DNA of 64,000 nt. It comes from Serratia sp. M24T3 (lineage in GTDB: Bacteria; Pseudomonadota; Gammaproteobacteria; Enterobacterales; Enterobacteriaceae). Positions 9,736-19,296 of the stretch are shown in pieces; within the stretch, counting starts at the first letter, position 1, and every line of letters starts with the position of its first letter. Under the pieces are notes generated by a model. That model did not search any database. It had not been told where the DNA came from and worked only from the letters and a program-made list of their open reading frames with translations. The stretch is taken from contig NZ_AJHJ01000004.1 in NCBI RefSeq assembly GCF_000257645.1, forward strand, positions 1-64,000, written 5' to 3'. A program made the translations under genes and the position numbers.

Positions 9736-9754
9736 GATATTGAAAATGATTATC
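9736..9754 (-). promoter_or_regulatory. Candidate Fur box upstream of sodA
   Basis: On the minus strand GATAATCATTTTCAATATC matches 15 of 19 positions of the Fur consensus. It lies about 85 bases upstream of the sodA start. Repression of sodA by Fur is known in E. coli. Confidence 0.6.
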
Positions 9755-9780
9755 TATGCTGCACACTCTGTGTGGGTATT

Positions 9781-9808
9781 TCTAAGCCCCTGTAATTCGG
9801 GGCTTAGA
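9781..9808. repeat. Hairpin between sodA and fdhD
   Basis: TCTAAGCCCC and GGGGCTTAGA form a perfect 10-bp stem with an 8-base loop. It lies about 110 bases beyond the fdhD stop. It lacks a U-run, so it may be a weak terminator or an RNA-stabilising element for fdhD. Confidence 0.5.
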
Positions 9809-9918
9809 GCAAGATTAACTAACCAAAATGCAAAATCTTCTAAGGCTTTTTAGGTACTCTAGCAGCGAAAAAGTCGCCATTTAACCATTCACTTAATGAG
9901 GCTTTTGCATTTGGTTAT

Positions 9919-10788
9919 TCATTCGGTCAATCGTTGCGGATGACTATAGACCGTAGCACGTCCGGGCTTACTAAAGCCAACCAGGGTTAAATTGCAGCAT
10001 TCGGCGACATCGATTGCCAGCGACGTTGCAGCTGAAACCGCAAACAAAATCTCTATGCCGCACATCGCGGTTTTCTGAACCATTTCATAGCTGGCTCGGC
10101 TGGAAACCAGCGCCGCACCAGCAATCCAGTCGGCTTCCCGCGCCTTGATGCCAAGCATTTTATCCAGAGCGACGTGCCGCCCGACATCTTCACACCCGCC
10201 GAGCAGTTGCCCCTGAGAGTTTACCCACGCTGCGGCATGAGTGCAGCCGGTCAGTTGGCCTACGGGTTGAATCGATTTCAACTGTTCCAGCGCTTTGTCG
10301 AGATTGCCCATGGAAAAAGTTTGGGTAAACGGCAGTGCTGCCAGCGGGCGAAACAGGTCGTCGAGCTGCTCGATGCCGCACACGCCACAGCCGGTTCGCC
10401 CAGCCATCGCTCGACGGCGTTCTTTTAGTCCAGCAAAACGACGGTTCGACAACTCTATATTGACCTCAATACCGTGACAGTTTCGTGTCACGTCGAGACC
10501 AAAAATATCACGCGCTGATTTAATGATGCCTTCCGACAGTGAAAATCCCACCGCAAACGCCTCGAGATCTTTTGGCGAGGCCATCATCACCACGTGAGAA
10601 ATTCCGTTATAAACCAGCGCTACCGGCACTTCTTCCGCCACCCAGTCTGGCTGGCTATTGTCCAGACTGCGTCGCTGAACGACATGGCGCTGTTGCAGGC
10701 CCGGCTGATTATCGGGAGAGGTTGAAGCACGGCTATCGGGGTTATTCAAGGGATTATCCGCTGAGCTGAAATCTGTTTTGACTATCAA
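9919..10788 (-). CDS. fdhD: Formate dehydrogenase sulfurtransferase accessory protein FdhD
   Basis: Transfers sulfur from IscS to the molybdenum cofactor so that formate dehydrogenases become active. The sequence follows E. coli FdhD throughout, including [20 protein letters not shown] and the CxxC motif in [15 protein letters not shown] that carries the sulfur. At 289 residues it is slightly longer than the E. coli protein because of a Ser/Asn/Gln-rich N-terminus. A stop lies directly upstream of the TTG at 10788, so that TTG is the earliest possible start; it has no clear ribosome binding site, and the true start may be a few codons later. Confidence 0.93.
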   Translation of the reverse strand: MIVKTDFSSADNPLNNPDSRASTSPDNQPGLQQRHVVQRRSLDNSQPDWVAEEVPVALVYNGISHVVMMASPKDLEAFAVGFSLSEGIIKSARDIFGLDVTRNCHGIEVNIELSNRRFAGLKERRRAMAGRTGCGVCGIEQLDDLFRPLAALPFTQTFSMGNLDKALEQLKSIQPVGQLTGCTHAAAWVNSQGQLLGGCEDVGRHVALDKMLGIKAREADWIAGAALVSSRASYEMVQKTAMCGIEILFAVSAATSLAIDVAECCNLTLVGFSKPGRATVYSHPQRLTE

Positions 10789-10922
10789 TCAGGGTAGACC
10801 TAAGCCCGCTAAAATTGAATCTCAATCTGTGCTTATCGCTGGTAAAAAGTGGCCCGGCTGCTAATTTTATAGAAGATGAATGGGTATTTTCAGCTTTCCC
10901 GGATTTGGATAAGGAGGGTTTG

Positions 10923-11528
10923 ATGAAGTTGATTGGCAGCTATACCAGTCCTTATGTGCGTAAAATTTCGGTGATGCTGATTGAAAAGGGGATTAAGTTT
11001 GAGTTTGTGAACGATCCGCCGACCGCAGAGGGCAGTAAAGTCACGGCGTTTAATCCGCTGGGTAAAGTGCCCGCGCTGGTCACTGATGAAGGCGAAATCT
11101 TCTATGATTCACCCATCATCGTGCAATTTATCGAGTTGCTCAACCTTTCTCCGACCCTGTTGCCGTGGGAGCCTTTGGATGCCTTGCGGGTCAAGCAGGT
11201 TGAGGCGCTGGCCGATGGCGTTACAGATGCTGCCGTGGCGCTAGTGCTGGAAAACCGCCGTGAAGCGCCGCAGCGAAATGAAGAATGGATTATTCGCCAG
11301 CGCGGCAAGGTGCTGCGCGGGCTGGATCAGCTGGAGAAGTTAGCCAGTGAGCGCCAGTGGCTCAATGGTGAAGGACTTAACGTCGCTGATATCAGCGTAG
11401 CCTGTACGCTAGGCTACTTGAATTTTAGACGAATTGCTCCGGGCTGGTGTGTCGAGCGGCCAACGCTAATCAAATTGGTCGAGCGGTTATTTCAGCGTGA
11501 GAGCTTTGCCCGCACCACGCCGCCGTAA
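10923..11528 (+). CDS. yibF: Glutathione S-transferase family protein YibF
   Basis: A 201-residue cytosolic GST with an N-terminal thioredoxin-fold domain (KLIGSYTSPYVRKISVML, then NPLGKVPALVTDEGE and the glutathione-contacting YDSPII) and a helical C-terminal domain ending GYLNFRRIAPGWCVERPTL, as in E. coli YibF. The start at 10923 is preceded by AAGGAGG and is preferred to one 36 codons upstream. The physiological substrate is not known. Confidence 0.92.
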   Translation: MKLIGSYTSPYVRKISVMLIEKGIKFEFVNDPPTAEGSKVTAFNPLGKVPALVTDEGEIFYDSPIIVQFIELLNLSPTLLPWEPLDALRVKQVEALADGVTDAAVALVLENRREAPQRNEEWIIRQRGKVLRGLDQLEKLASERQWLNGEGLNVADISVACTLGYLNFRRIAPGWCVERPTLIKLVERLFQRESFARTTPP

Positions 11529-11566
11529 AAATTTCATATAATTTGATAAATAACAGCAATTTAGAT

Positions 11567-11587
11567 TCCCCCGCTTTTAACGGGGGA
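11567..11587. terminator. Hairpin between convergent yibF and mdfA
   Basis: TCCCCCG pairs with CGGGGGA around CTTTTAA. It sits between the two convergent stops, with only a short T-rich context, so termination strength is uncertain. Confidence 0.5.
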
Positions 11588-11592
11588 TCCGC

Positions 11593-12828
11593 CTAGACTA
11601 CTGCTCCGCCGACCACAGGTCTGCGGTTGCGGATAAACACTGCTACCAGTGAAAGCCACAGCAATCCGCTGATTAAATTGAACAGGCTGAACAGCCAACT
11701 TCCGCCGCTGAGGTAGGCCACTTTTGCCAGCTCGATACCTAATGTGAACACCAGCATGCTGATCATGCCCATCGCGGCGGAAACTGTGCCTTTGCTCATT
11801 TCGCTGGAAAACAGCGTCAGGCGATATAAACCGGCGTTAGCAACACCGATACCAAAAGCGTACAGACTAAGCCCTGCTGTCATCCACAAATAGGCATGGC
11901 CGGAAAGCAACGTCGCCAGCGCGGCGATAAACAGCCCTATAACCATTGGCACCGCTCCCAGCTTGATCAACTGTTCGACGCTGCGTTTGCCGGTCAGTTT
12001 TGCCAGCGTCAGGTTACCGATAATTAGCGCGCCAAATACTGGAACCTGTAACAAACCATAGTCAAATGCTGAAAGACCTTCGCCGCTAATCAGGATCACC
12101 GGAGACTGGGCAATCCATGCCAGCAAGGGCAGGCTGGCAAAGCCAATGGCCAATGAACCACAGAGGAACGGACGGTTTTTCAGCACAATTTTATAATCGG
12201 CAAGCAGGCTTTTGACCGAGAATTTCTCGCCAATTCGCGACGCGGTTTCTGGCATCGCTTTGTTAAGACCCCAGAAGGCAATGCTCGCCAGCACGGCAAA
12301 AATCACAAACATCACCTGCCACGGCGCAAACTGCACCATAGCGGCACCGGCCAATGGGCCGAGAAGCGGAGCGGCCAGCGCGACGTTTGCCATCAGCGCA
12401 GTAATGCGGATACAAACCGACTCTTCAAAGGATTCTTGAATCGTGGCGTAGCCGACTGCGCCGATAAAGCACAGGCTTATCCCCTGAAAGAAGCGGATTA
12501 CCATAAACTGTTCTATGGTTTGGGCGAGTAAAATAGCCAGACAGCTAACGACGAAGAATCCGACACCGGCGAGCATGACCGGGCGACGCCCACGACGGTC
12601 TGAAAGTGGCCCAAGCAGCCATTGCAGGAACATGCCGCCTGCAAGATAGGCCGTCATTGAGGTAGGCACCCAATCTTCGCTGGCGTTAAAATTAGCGACC
12701 ACCGCGAGCATGCCGGGTTGGATCATATCGTTAGCGATATAAGTCGCGAACTCAAACAGCACCAGACACAGAGGAAACAGTAGCGCCTGCCGACCCAATA
12801 GGGACGCAGTATTCGGAGAGTTATGCAT
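11593..12828 (-). CDS. mdfA: Multidrug efflux MFS transporter MdfA
   Basis: Proton-driven 12-helix inner-membrane antiporter that expels lipophilic cations and drugs such as chloramphenicol. The 411 residues align with E. coli MdfA. The first helix keeps the key acidic residues in [20 protein letters not shown] (Glu and Asp of the substrate/proton site), and the A-loop [13 protein letters not shown] is intact. The start [14 protein letters not shown] gives the family length; an ATG-like start 14 codons upstream would add an atypical extension. Confidence 0.94.
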   Translation of the reverse strand: MHNSPNTASLLGRQALLFPLCLVLFEFATYIANDMIQPGMLAVVANFNASEDWVPTSMTAYLAGGMFLQWLLGPLSDRRGRRPVMLAGVGFFVVSCLAILLAQTIEQFMVIRFFQGISLCFIGAVGYATIQESFEESVCIRITALMANVALAAPLLGPLAGAAMVQFAPWQVMFVIFAVLASIAFWGLNKAMPETASRIGEKFSVKSLLADYKIVLKNRPFLCGSLAIGFASLPLLAWIAQSPVILISGEGLSAFDYGLLQVPVFGALIIGNLTLAKLTGKRSVEQLIKLGAVPMVIGLFIAALATLLSGHAYLWMTAGLSLYAFGIGVANAGLYRLTLFSSEMSKGTVSAAMGMISMLVFTLGIELAKVAYLSGGSWLFSLFNLISGLLWLSLVAVFIRNRRPVVGGAVV

Positions 12829-13072
12829 AATAATTTCACAAAAAAGTGCTAATGGATTGATAATTAGCAAAAAAATAGGGACTGTCCGAGTAGGATTAAC
12901 AAGCGGATGCAGTAATGGCCGCTATTCTGCCGATATTTTGAGCAAATGGCAATGATCTTTCTAGGGTTCAGCACATTATAAGAGTGATTATTTAACACGC
13001 TAGCCATTAAATAGTCGATTAAGCGGTCAGAAACTTGTGTTAAGTTTCATAAATTTTAAGGATTGGCCGGGA

Positions 13073-14068
13073 ATGAAGCAAAAAATAGCCTGGATAGACA
13101 ACCTGCGCGCTATCGCCTGTATGATGGTGGTAATTATTCACGCTACCAGTTTTCATGTCGTCGATTTTAGCGCCTTGGGAACCGGGTCTTGGTGGCTGGC
13201 CAATTTGCTCGATTCAGCCGCACGGCCGTCTGTACCGCTATTTTTCATGATTTCCGGTTTTCTATTTTGGGGTGAAAAAAGTGCCCAAAGTCGGCATTTC
13301 CTGCGTATCGGCCTGTGCCTGGCCTTTTACAGCACGGTATCACTAGTTTACATCCTGATTATGACAAAAATAGGTTTTTGGCCTTCATTGCGCCATATCT
13401 TGCAAAAGCCGGTGTTTTATCATCTTTGGTTTTTCTACGCGATCGGGCTTATATACTTGCTTTCTCCGTTTATTCAGATCAAAAAAACACCGCCGCAAAC
13501 CCTGTTAATTGTTGCTGTACTTTTGGGGATAATCGCAAATCCGCAGCTTCCCGCACTGAATTGGCAGGGTTTTCACCTGCTGCCTCTCAATCTGTATATC
13601 AGCGGTGATGCTTTTTATTATCTGCTGTACGCCCTGTTAGGGAGGGCGTTAGGCACGCTGGAAATGAATAAACGTTGGGTCGGCTGGCTGGCGGCAGGGG
13701 TGTTTTTCGCCAGCAGTATCTTGGTTGCTATCGGGACACACCATCAGTCACTGATTAATCAGAACTTTGCCGGGACTTTCTACACTTATTGCGGTCCTTT
13801 GGTGTTTGTCTCGGCGGTGTCGCTGTTTGTCTGCGGTAAGCAGCTACTCGCCAGCAGCGAATCGCGTTTTTTAGCACTGGTTTCCCGGCATTCTCTGGCT
13901 ATTTATGGCTTTCATGCATTAATCATCATCGCCCTGCGCGGTAAACATATAGATTTTCCACAGTTTCCGCTGCTGAATATCGGCTATTTGTTTCTCTGTG
14001 GATTTGGCGGAGGGCTACTATTGGCGCTGCTGCTTGGCCGCGTAGACAGTAAGCGTTGGGTGAGCTGA
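13073..14068 (+). CDS. wecH: O-acetyltransferase WecH (acyltransferase 3 family)
   Basis: Integral inner-membrane acyltransferase. E. coli WecH O-acetylates GlcNAc residues of enterobacterial common antigen. The sequence tracks WecH from IAWIDNLRAIACMMVVIIHA (catalytic-type His at the end) through KPVFYHLWFFYAIGLIYLLS to SRHSLAIYGFHALII, with about ten hydrophobic segments. The ATG at 13073 has AAGGA upstream; a GTG 12 codons earlier is less likely. The gene is alone, not in an ECA cluster, as in E. coli. Confidence 0.88.
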   Translation: MKQKIAWIDNLRAIACMMVVIIHATSFHVVDFSALGTGSWWLANLLDSAARPSVPLFFMISGFLFWGEKSAQSRHFLRIGLCLAFYSTVSLVYILIMTKIGFWPSLRHILQKPVFYHLWFFYAIGLIYLLSPFIQIKKTPPQTLLIVAVLLGIIANPQLPALNWQGFHLLPLNLYISGDAFYYLLYALLGRALGTLEMNKRWVGWLAAGVFFASSILVAIGTHHQSLINQNFAGTFYTYCGPLVFVSAVSLFVCGKQLLASSESRFLALVSRHSLAIYGFHALIIIALRGKHIDFPQFPLLNIGYLFLCGFGGGLLLALLLGRVDSKRWVS

Positions 14069-14069
14069 A

Positions 14070-14990
14070 TTACTCGGGCTGCCACCGAAGCAAAGCTCTG
14101 CGCAGCTGGCGGCCCGACGAAAATCCGGCGGCGAGAGCGGCTTTTTCCTGACCGAGGCCTTGCTGGATGCGCTGTCTGGCCACCGCGATACGTAGCTGTT
14201 CGTGGTAGTCGCGCACACTTATTCCGAGATATTGGCGGAACAGGCGCGTGAGATGGCGGCTGCTGATATGGGCCTTTGCGGCGACATCTTCGACCTGCCA
14301 GTCTGATTCGGGGTCCGAGGAAATAATATTCTGGGCGCGATGCACTGCCGGATGCAAATGATTACGGTGCTGCAACCACGGCGAAAGCTGCGGGTCTTCA
14401 CCGGCACGGCGGAAATACACCACCATTTCTCGTGCGACGTCGAGCGCGGCCTGTGGGCCAAGATACTGAGCGACGAGGTACAGCGCCAGATCGATACCAG
14501 CAGTGATACCCGCGCTGGTCAGCACGCTGCGGTCTTCAACAAATATTCGATTATCTTTAACCAAAGCCGCAGGAACTCGCTCGCGCAGCCGCGAAATCAC
14601 ATCGTGATGCGAGGTGCATTGATAACCATCCAATAGTCCTGCCATTCCCGCCAGCAGACTGCCCGAGCAGATACACACCAACTGCAGACGGCCCTGTTCA
14701 ATTGCCGGTTTTTGCGCGGCAAGCCAGTCACGGCAAAGCCTGGCGGGGTGGGTGTCAAACTGAGTGGCCGAGTCACTGACGCCCGGCACCATGATAATAC
14801 TGCCGTCCGGCAGCTCGGAGGGTAGCGGCAGCAGGCGGCTAACCACCAGACCGGTAGTCAGCTCAACCTCATTCAGCGGGCTGATGTAATGCAGTTGAAA
14901 GTGGCCGCTCAGGCGCAGGGTTTCGGCTGGACCAGTGAGGTCTAGCGCCAGCGCGCCGGGCAAAGTTATAAAAAAAACATCCCGCTGCAT
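14070..14990 (-). CDS. GATase1/DJ-1-like domain AraC-family regulator
   Basis: A 306-residue regulator of the GlxA/FtrA type. It has an N-terminal DJ-1/PfpI fold (about residues 5-175, with the nucleophile-elbow Cys in LVCICSGSLLAGMAG) and two C-terminal AraC helix-turn-helix motifs (about 215-300, with DVAAKAHISSRHLTRLFRQ). The ligand is unknown. Its start codon lies one base after the stop of the isochorismatase-like gene, so the two are translationally coupled and the regulator likely controls that gene. Confidence 0.9.
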   Translation of the reverse strand: MQRDVFFITLPGALALDLTGPAETLRLSGHFQLHYISPLNEVELTTGLVVSRLLPLPSELPDGSIIMVPGVSDSATQFDTHPARLCRDWLAAQKPAIEQGRLQLVCICSGSLLAGMAGLLDGYQCTSHHDVISRLRERVPAALVKDNRIFVEDRSVLTSAGITAGIDLALYLVAQYLGPQAALDVAREMVVYFRRAGEDPQLSPWLQHRNHLHPAVHRAQNIISSDPESDWQVEDVAAKAHISSRHLTRLFRQYLGISVRDYHEQLRIAVARQRIQQGLGQEKAALAAGFSSGRQLRRALLRWQPE

Positions 14991-14991
14991 A

Positions 14992-16020
14992 TCACTCCAG
15001 ACTAATGGTTAGATGCTGATTCATATAGGCAGCAATATCAGGCTCTTTTTGCAGCAAAGTTTCGACAAATGCATTTCGCTCAAAGGCCATCACTTGCATA
15101 TCCCAGACGCAGAACGATTCAGTCAACGCTTCGCGCCATTGACCATTTTCCGTGACCCATATTTTCATCCGCAACTCATTTTCATTGTCCCACCATCCGA
15201 CCACCAGATAATCCATCGTCTTGCCGCGATGTTCCAGCATCCAGCCTACGCCCGGACGATCGGCAGTGGTGGCGCGCGGCGGTAACCAGCTTGCTACGCG
15301 TGAGTAAGCACGTTCGAAAATATCTGTAGGCGAAGAAGTGCCTGCAAATTCAATGCCGTAGCGTTTAAGCTGCCAGCCTTGATGATTCCAGGTAGCCAAT
15401 GGATCAATCCGGCGCGGAAGATAAGGTTTGGGCTGCCACTTGGCCTTGGTGATAGTCGATTCTGTCTGCGACAGGCGCGAATCTAACTCAGCCAGAGCAC
15501 CATCAACGTCGGTGACAGTGGCAAAACGGTCGGCCAATACTAACTCGGTACGGCGTTTGATTTCATCGGTGCTAAAAGTTTGCCCAGATGAATGAGTCAT
15601 TGGAAAAGTCAGTGTTGCTTCAGTCACGAAGGTCACTTCAAATCCTAAATCATAGGCGACACGAGTGGTAGTTTCGCAGCACTGTTCTGTACGCATACCG
15701 CTGATAATCAAGTGTTTAATATTTCGCTCATGCAGCCAAAGGTCTAGCCCAGACTCGGTGAGCGCATTATGTACATGCTTGTAAATGCTGACCTGTGGCT
15801 TATGGCTGAGAAAAGACATCGGCGTAACAAAACCCGACTCCAGCGCAAAAGGACCTTCTTCTGCGTGAAAGATATCAACCAGCGTCACGCCACGGGTTTG
15901 GCAGCCATCAATAAGCCGTGAGATAGCGTGCTTAAATGCAGGGAAGTCATCTTCTTGCCAAAAATCTTTCTGCTCAAAAGAACGCTGAACGTCGATAATC
16001 AATAATGCGCTGTCAGACAT
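14992..16020 (-). CDS. Isochorismatase-fold hydrolase fused to an uncharacterised C-terminal domain
   Basis: Residues 1 to about 180 are an isochorismatase/nicotinamidase-like hydrolase: LLIIDVQRSF carries the catalytic Asp, and SGMRTEQCCETTTR carries the nucleophilic Cys. The remaining 160 residues have no domain I recognise. They are Trp/Tyr-rich (GWMLEHRGKTMDYLVVGWWD, ESFCVWDMQVMAFERNAFV) and look like a compact alpha/beta fold. Ordinary family members end near 180-200 residues. The start follows AGGAGGT; longer upstream frames are spurious. The gene is first in a two-gene operon with the AraC regulator. Confidence 0.85.
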   Translation of the reverse strand: MSDSALLIIDVQRSFEQKDFWQEDDFPAFKHAISRLIDGCQTRGVTLVDIFHAEEGPFALESGFVTPMSFLSHKPQVSIYKHVHNALTESGLDLWLHERNIKHLIISGMRTEQCCETTTRVAYDLGFEVTFVTEATLTFPMTHSSGQTFSTDEIKRRTELVLADRFATVTDVDGALAELDSRLSQTESTITKAKWQPKPYLPRRIDPLATWNHQGWQLKRYGIEFAGTSSPTDIFERAYSRVASWLPPRATTADRPGVGWMLEHRGKTMDYLVVGWWDNENELRMKIWVTENGQWREALTESFCVWDMQVMAFERNAFVETLLQKEPDIAAYMNQHLTISLE

Positions 16021-16171
16021 ATTCGGACCTCCTGTTTTTAATATAAAGCTATATTGCGCGGGATTCTTACAAAGATGAAGGCCAAAAACGGACATGATGC
16101 TGACAGGGCGGGACGACGTAAAAAAGGCAGCCGTTGCGAGGCTGCCTGCTAATGGGGGTGCTACTGAGAAC

Positions 16172-17203
16172 CTAAAATACCAGCTGTACTTTTGACGCCT
16201 TAGTTTTATCGGCCGCAAATTCCAGCGCCTGAGTCAGCTCGTCTTGCGGATATTCGGCCGACAGCAGCGGCATCGGGTCGATGACTTTATTGCCGAGCCA
16301 CTCGACGGCGGTGACAAACTCTTCTGTGAAGCGGAAGCTGCCGACCCATTTAATTTCTTTGGCAATCAGCATCATCATTGGGAAATCAGGAATTGCGCCA
16401 CCCATGCCGACCTGCACCAGCGTCCCTTTGGCGCGAGTCACTTCCAGACAGCGGCGAATGGAAGAGTGGTGGCCTGAAGCATCGAATGAGACGTCGAAGT
16501 AACCTTTCTGTTCAACATAAGGCGCGAAATCGCCGTTGGCGGCATGTAGAGTTTTCGTTGCGCCCATCGCTTTGACGATTTCAAGACAGCGCTCGCTCAG
16601 ATCGGTACACACCACTTCTTTTGCGCCTTTGGCTTTGGCCGCCGCTGCAATCAGGCTGCCGATCGGGCCAACGCCAGAAACGAAAACAGTTTTACCTTTT
16701 ACATCACCGGCCTGATTAACGGCGTGGATAGCGACTGCCAACGGCTCTGCAAACACCATCAGGCGATCGCTGACACTGTTATCAAAAGGAATGCATTGTG
16801 CGCTGTCGACAATTTTATATTGGGTAAAAGCGCCGTTGATGTGTGGAAAATACATCGCGCTGCCGAAGAACTTCATGGTTGTACACTGATTTTCTTCACC
16901 AGCCAGGCAATATTTGCAGCTATGGCAAGGTTTGCTTGGGTTAAGAGCTACTTTCTGGCCCGGTTTCAGCGCTGCGTTATCGGATTGCTCGACCACGCCA
17001 ACTACCTCGTGCCCAAGGACCATGGCTTCACGAACTTTGAAATCGCCCACTGCACCGTGCTCGTAATAGTGCAAGTCGGAGCCACAAATACCGCCGCGGG
17101 TCACTTTAACCAATGTTCCTGTGCCTTGATAATCCAGATGCTGGTCCACCACGGCGACGTCTTTTTTCCCGGTTACTACGCAAGATTTGGTATCGATTTT
17201 CAT
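16172..17203 (-). CDS. idnD: L-idonate 5-dehydrogenase (zinc-type MDR family)
   Basis: NAD(P)-dependent cytosolic enzyme that oxidises L-idonate to 5-ketogluconate. The 343 residues equal the E. coli IdnD length. Zinc-site motifs are GGICGSDLHYYEHGAVG and GHEVVG, and the structural zinc site is CHSCKYCLAGEENQC. The nucleotide fold is VSGVGPIGSLI. The start MKIDTKSC is chosen over one 26 codons upstream. No idnO, idnK, idnT or idnR lies beside it. An operator of the GntR/IdnR type sits about 100 bases upstream. Confidence 0.9.
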   Translation of the reverse strand: MKIDTKSCVVTGKKDVAVVDQHLDYQGTGTLVKVTRGGICGSDLHYYEHGAVGDFKVREAMVLGHEVVGVVEQSDNAALKPGQKVALNPSKPCHSCKYCLAGEENQCTTMKFFGSAMYFPHINGAFTQYKIVDSAQCIPFDNSVSDRLMVFAEPLAVAIHAVNQAGDVKGKTVFVSGVGPIGSLIAAAAKAKGAKEVVCTDLSERCLEIVKAMGATKTLHAANGDFAPYVEQKGYFDVSFDASGHHSSIRRCLEVTRAKGTLVQVGMGGAIPDFPMMMLIAKEIKWVGSFRFTEEFVTAVEWLGNKVIDPMPLLSAEYPQDELTQALEFAADKTKASKVQLVF

Positions 17204-17302
17204 CTGATTTTGCTCTTTTGTCTGGCGAATTATCCCTCCAGTAAAGAGGCTTTGCGGCAAGTAAAATGTGATCGCCGTCACTAATTGACGTGTTACCGAA
17301 TT

Positions 17303-17318
17303 CTGTTACGCATAACAT
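17303..17318. promoter_or_regulatory. GntR/IdnR-type operator upstream of idnD
   Basis: CTGTTACGCATAACAT matches the inverted-repeat pattern ATGTTA-N4-TAACAT known for the LacI-family gluconate/idonate regulators, with one mismatch. A partial second copy, GTGTTACCG, lies at 17290..17298. This suggests gluconate or idonate control of idnD by an unlinked regulator. Confidence 0.65.
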
Positions 17319-17362
17319 GAAGGGCCTCAACATTTTGAGACCCAGATTGCATTTTAAGGATG

Positions 17363-18562
17363 CTAATTACTGATTTTTTTCTGAGATTTAGCGGGCAAGC
17401 TCAAAATACAGTGCGTAATTACGCCACCTACCAAACCCCAGAATGCCGAACCCACGCCAAACAGCTGAATGCCTGAGGCTGTAATCAGAAAGGTGACGAT
17501 GGCTGCATCACGCTGTTTTTCTTCGCCCAGCGCGCGATGCAAGCTGCCGGAAATGGTGCCCAATAAAGCCAGACCCGCAATGGTATGGATAAGCGGCGCA
17601 GGCAGGGCGGTAAAAAGCGTACCTATCGAGCCGCCCAGCAGACCCGCCAGCAAATAAAATACCCCTGCTGCAACGGCAGCGGTATAACGCTTTTGCGGGT
17701 CTGGGTGTACGTCTTTACCCATGCAAATCGCTGCAGTTATTGCCGCAATACCTACCGAATAGACGCCAAAAGGTGCAAGTAGCAGCGTCACCAGCGCAGT
17801 CACGGTAATCAGTGGAGAAACGGGAACCTTATAGCCAGAGGCATAGAGAGTGGCGATTCCCGGTGCATTTTGCGAGGCCATAGTCACGACAAAAAATGGC
17901 ACGCCAATGCCAATTAACGTCGACCAGGTGAAATGCGGAGCGATCAGTATTGGTGCTGCAAAATGCAATGCCTGCCCGTGGAAAGCAATATCCCCTTGTA
18001 ATGCCGCGATGACTAATCCAACGCATAGAGAAAGGATCACTGCATAGCGCGCAAGATAGCGTCGTGCCAACAGGTAAGTCAGGCACATGCTGCCCGCCAA
18101 CAGTAAATTAGTCTGTAGCGACACAAATGCATCGAGCCCAAAGCGCAGCAAAATACCGCCGAGCATCGCCGCCGAAAGCGCCTGTGGAATGTAACGCATT
18201 AGCTTGGCAAACAGCCCGGTAATACCCGATAGCAAGATCAGGCCATTGGCGAAAACAAATACGCCGATGGCTTCATTAATCGAGATGCCCGGCAAACTGG
18301 TCACCAGCAGAGCCGCGCCCGGCGTGGACCAGGCGGTAAGTATCGGTGTGCGGAAGTAGAACGATAAACCGATGGTGGTAATGGCCATGCCGAAGCCGAG
18401 CATGGTAAACCAGCTGCCAATTTGTGCCAGGTTAGCCCCGGCTGACTGGTAGGCTTGAAAAACTATCGCCGCGGCGCTGGTATAACCCACGAGGACGGCA
18501 ACAAAACCGGCGATAATCGTTGAAAACGACCAATCTTGCAGACTAAATCTTGAGGAGCTCAT
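17363..18562 (-). CDS. BenE-family (benzoate/H+ symporter-like) membrane transporter
   Basis: A 399-residue integral membrane protein with 11-12 hydrophobic segments, similar throughout to E. coli YdcO and to BenE. Shared motifs are FRTPILTAWSTPGAALLVT, VTMASQNAPGIATLYASGY and PFGVYSVGIAAITAAICMG. BenE imports benzoate with protons, but no aromatic catabolic genes are nearby and the substrate is open. The ATG at 18562 follows AGGTCAG and is preferred to the TTG just before it. Confidence 0.88.
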   Translation of the reverse strand: MSSSRFSLQDWSFSTIIAGFVAVLVGYTSAAAIVFQAYQSAGANLAQIGSWFTMLGFGMAITTIGLSFYFRTPILTAWSTPGAALLVTSLPGISINEAIGVFVFANGLILLSGITGLFAKLMRYIPQALSAAMLGGILLRFGLDAFVSLQTNLLLAGSMCLTYLLARRYLARYAVILSLCVGLVIAALQGDIAFHGQALHFAAPILIAPHFTWSTLIGIGVPFFVVTMASQNAPGIATLYASGYKVPVSPLITVTALVTLLLAPFGVYSVGIAAITAAICMGKDVHPDPQKRYTAAVAAGVFYLLAGLLGGSIGTLFTALPAPLIHTIAGLALLGTISGSLHRALGEEKQRDAAIVTFLITASGIQLFGVGSAFWGLVGGVITHCILSLPAKSQKKISN

Positions 18563-18843
18563 CAACTGACCTTGTATTTGATAACACCGCTTGGAAGCCT
18601 TAAAGCGAGAGAGTATGCTTTTACTTTATAGATCAAAGGCGCTGAGATTATCACCGCGTGCCAGAGCGCACAATCGTTGCACTCTGGGTCAGACGGGTTG
18701 CTACAACCGTCACAAAAAAACACGTTTACGCTAGGTTTCATGATTGCCGTCATCATTTGCTTGATAATCTTCAAAATATATTGACTTAATATTCAAATTA
18801 AATGAATTTAAATTCAATTTATTTAACCGTTAGGAGCCTTGCG

Positions 18844-19296
18844 ATGAGTCAATTAGCTAAACCAGTTATTCGTCCGCTGACACCTGCTGACCAACAGCAG
18901 TGGGAAAGGTTGTGGCGTGAATACCTTGATTTTTATCAGAGCGAGTTAAATGAGGATATATACGAGCAGACTTTCCAAAAACTTTCTCAGTCAGACTATG
19001 AGGCGATGTTCGGCTTTGTGGCCGAGTCAGAGGGGAAACTGCTCGGGATCGTCAACTGTATCAACCATGATCACGGTTGGAAAACTCAGCAAGTCGTCTA
19101 TCTGCAGGATTTATATGTGTCAGCCGATGCCAGAAAACTTGGCTTGGGTCAGGCGCTAATTGAGGCGGTGTATGAATATGCCGACCAAAATAATAAGGCT
19201 AACGTCTATTGGATGACGCAGACCTCAAATACTACCGCCAGAAAACTTTATGACCGCATCGGCACTCAGACAGACTTTATAAAGTACCAGCGTTAA
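18844..19296 (+). CDS. GNAT-family N-acetyltransferase
   Basis: A 150-residue single-domain acetyltransferase. The acetyl-CoA binding segment is YLQDLYVSADARKLGLGQAL (R-x-x-G/A type P-loop), and the C-terminal ARKLYDRIG helix is present. The substrate is unknown; similarity to diamine or amino-acid acetylases cannot be judged. The start MSQLAKPV follows TAGGAG. Its stop touches the stop of the convergent secreted protein gene. Confidence 0.85.
   Translation: MSQLAKPVIRPLTPADQQQWERLWREYLDFYQSELNEDIYEQTFQKLSQSDYEAMFGFVAESEGKLLGIVNCINHDHGWKTQQVVYLQDLYVSADARKLGLGQALIEAVYEYADQNNKANVYWMTQTSNTTARKLYDRIGTQTDFIKYQR

Noticed and set aside
18562-18774. 70-codon minus-strand frame upstream of the BenE-type transporter gene
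   Set aside because: Cys-rich but without recognisable homology or a ribosome binding site, and it overlaps the BenE start; likely chance.
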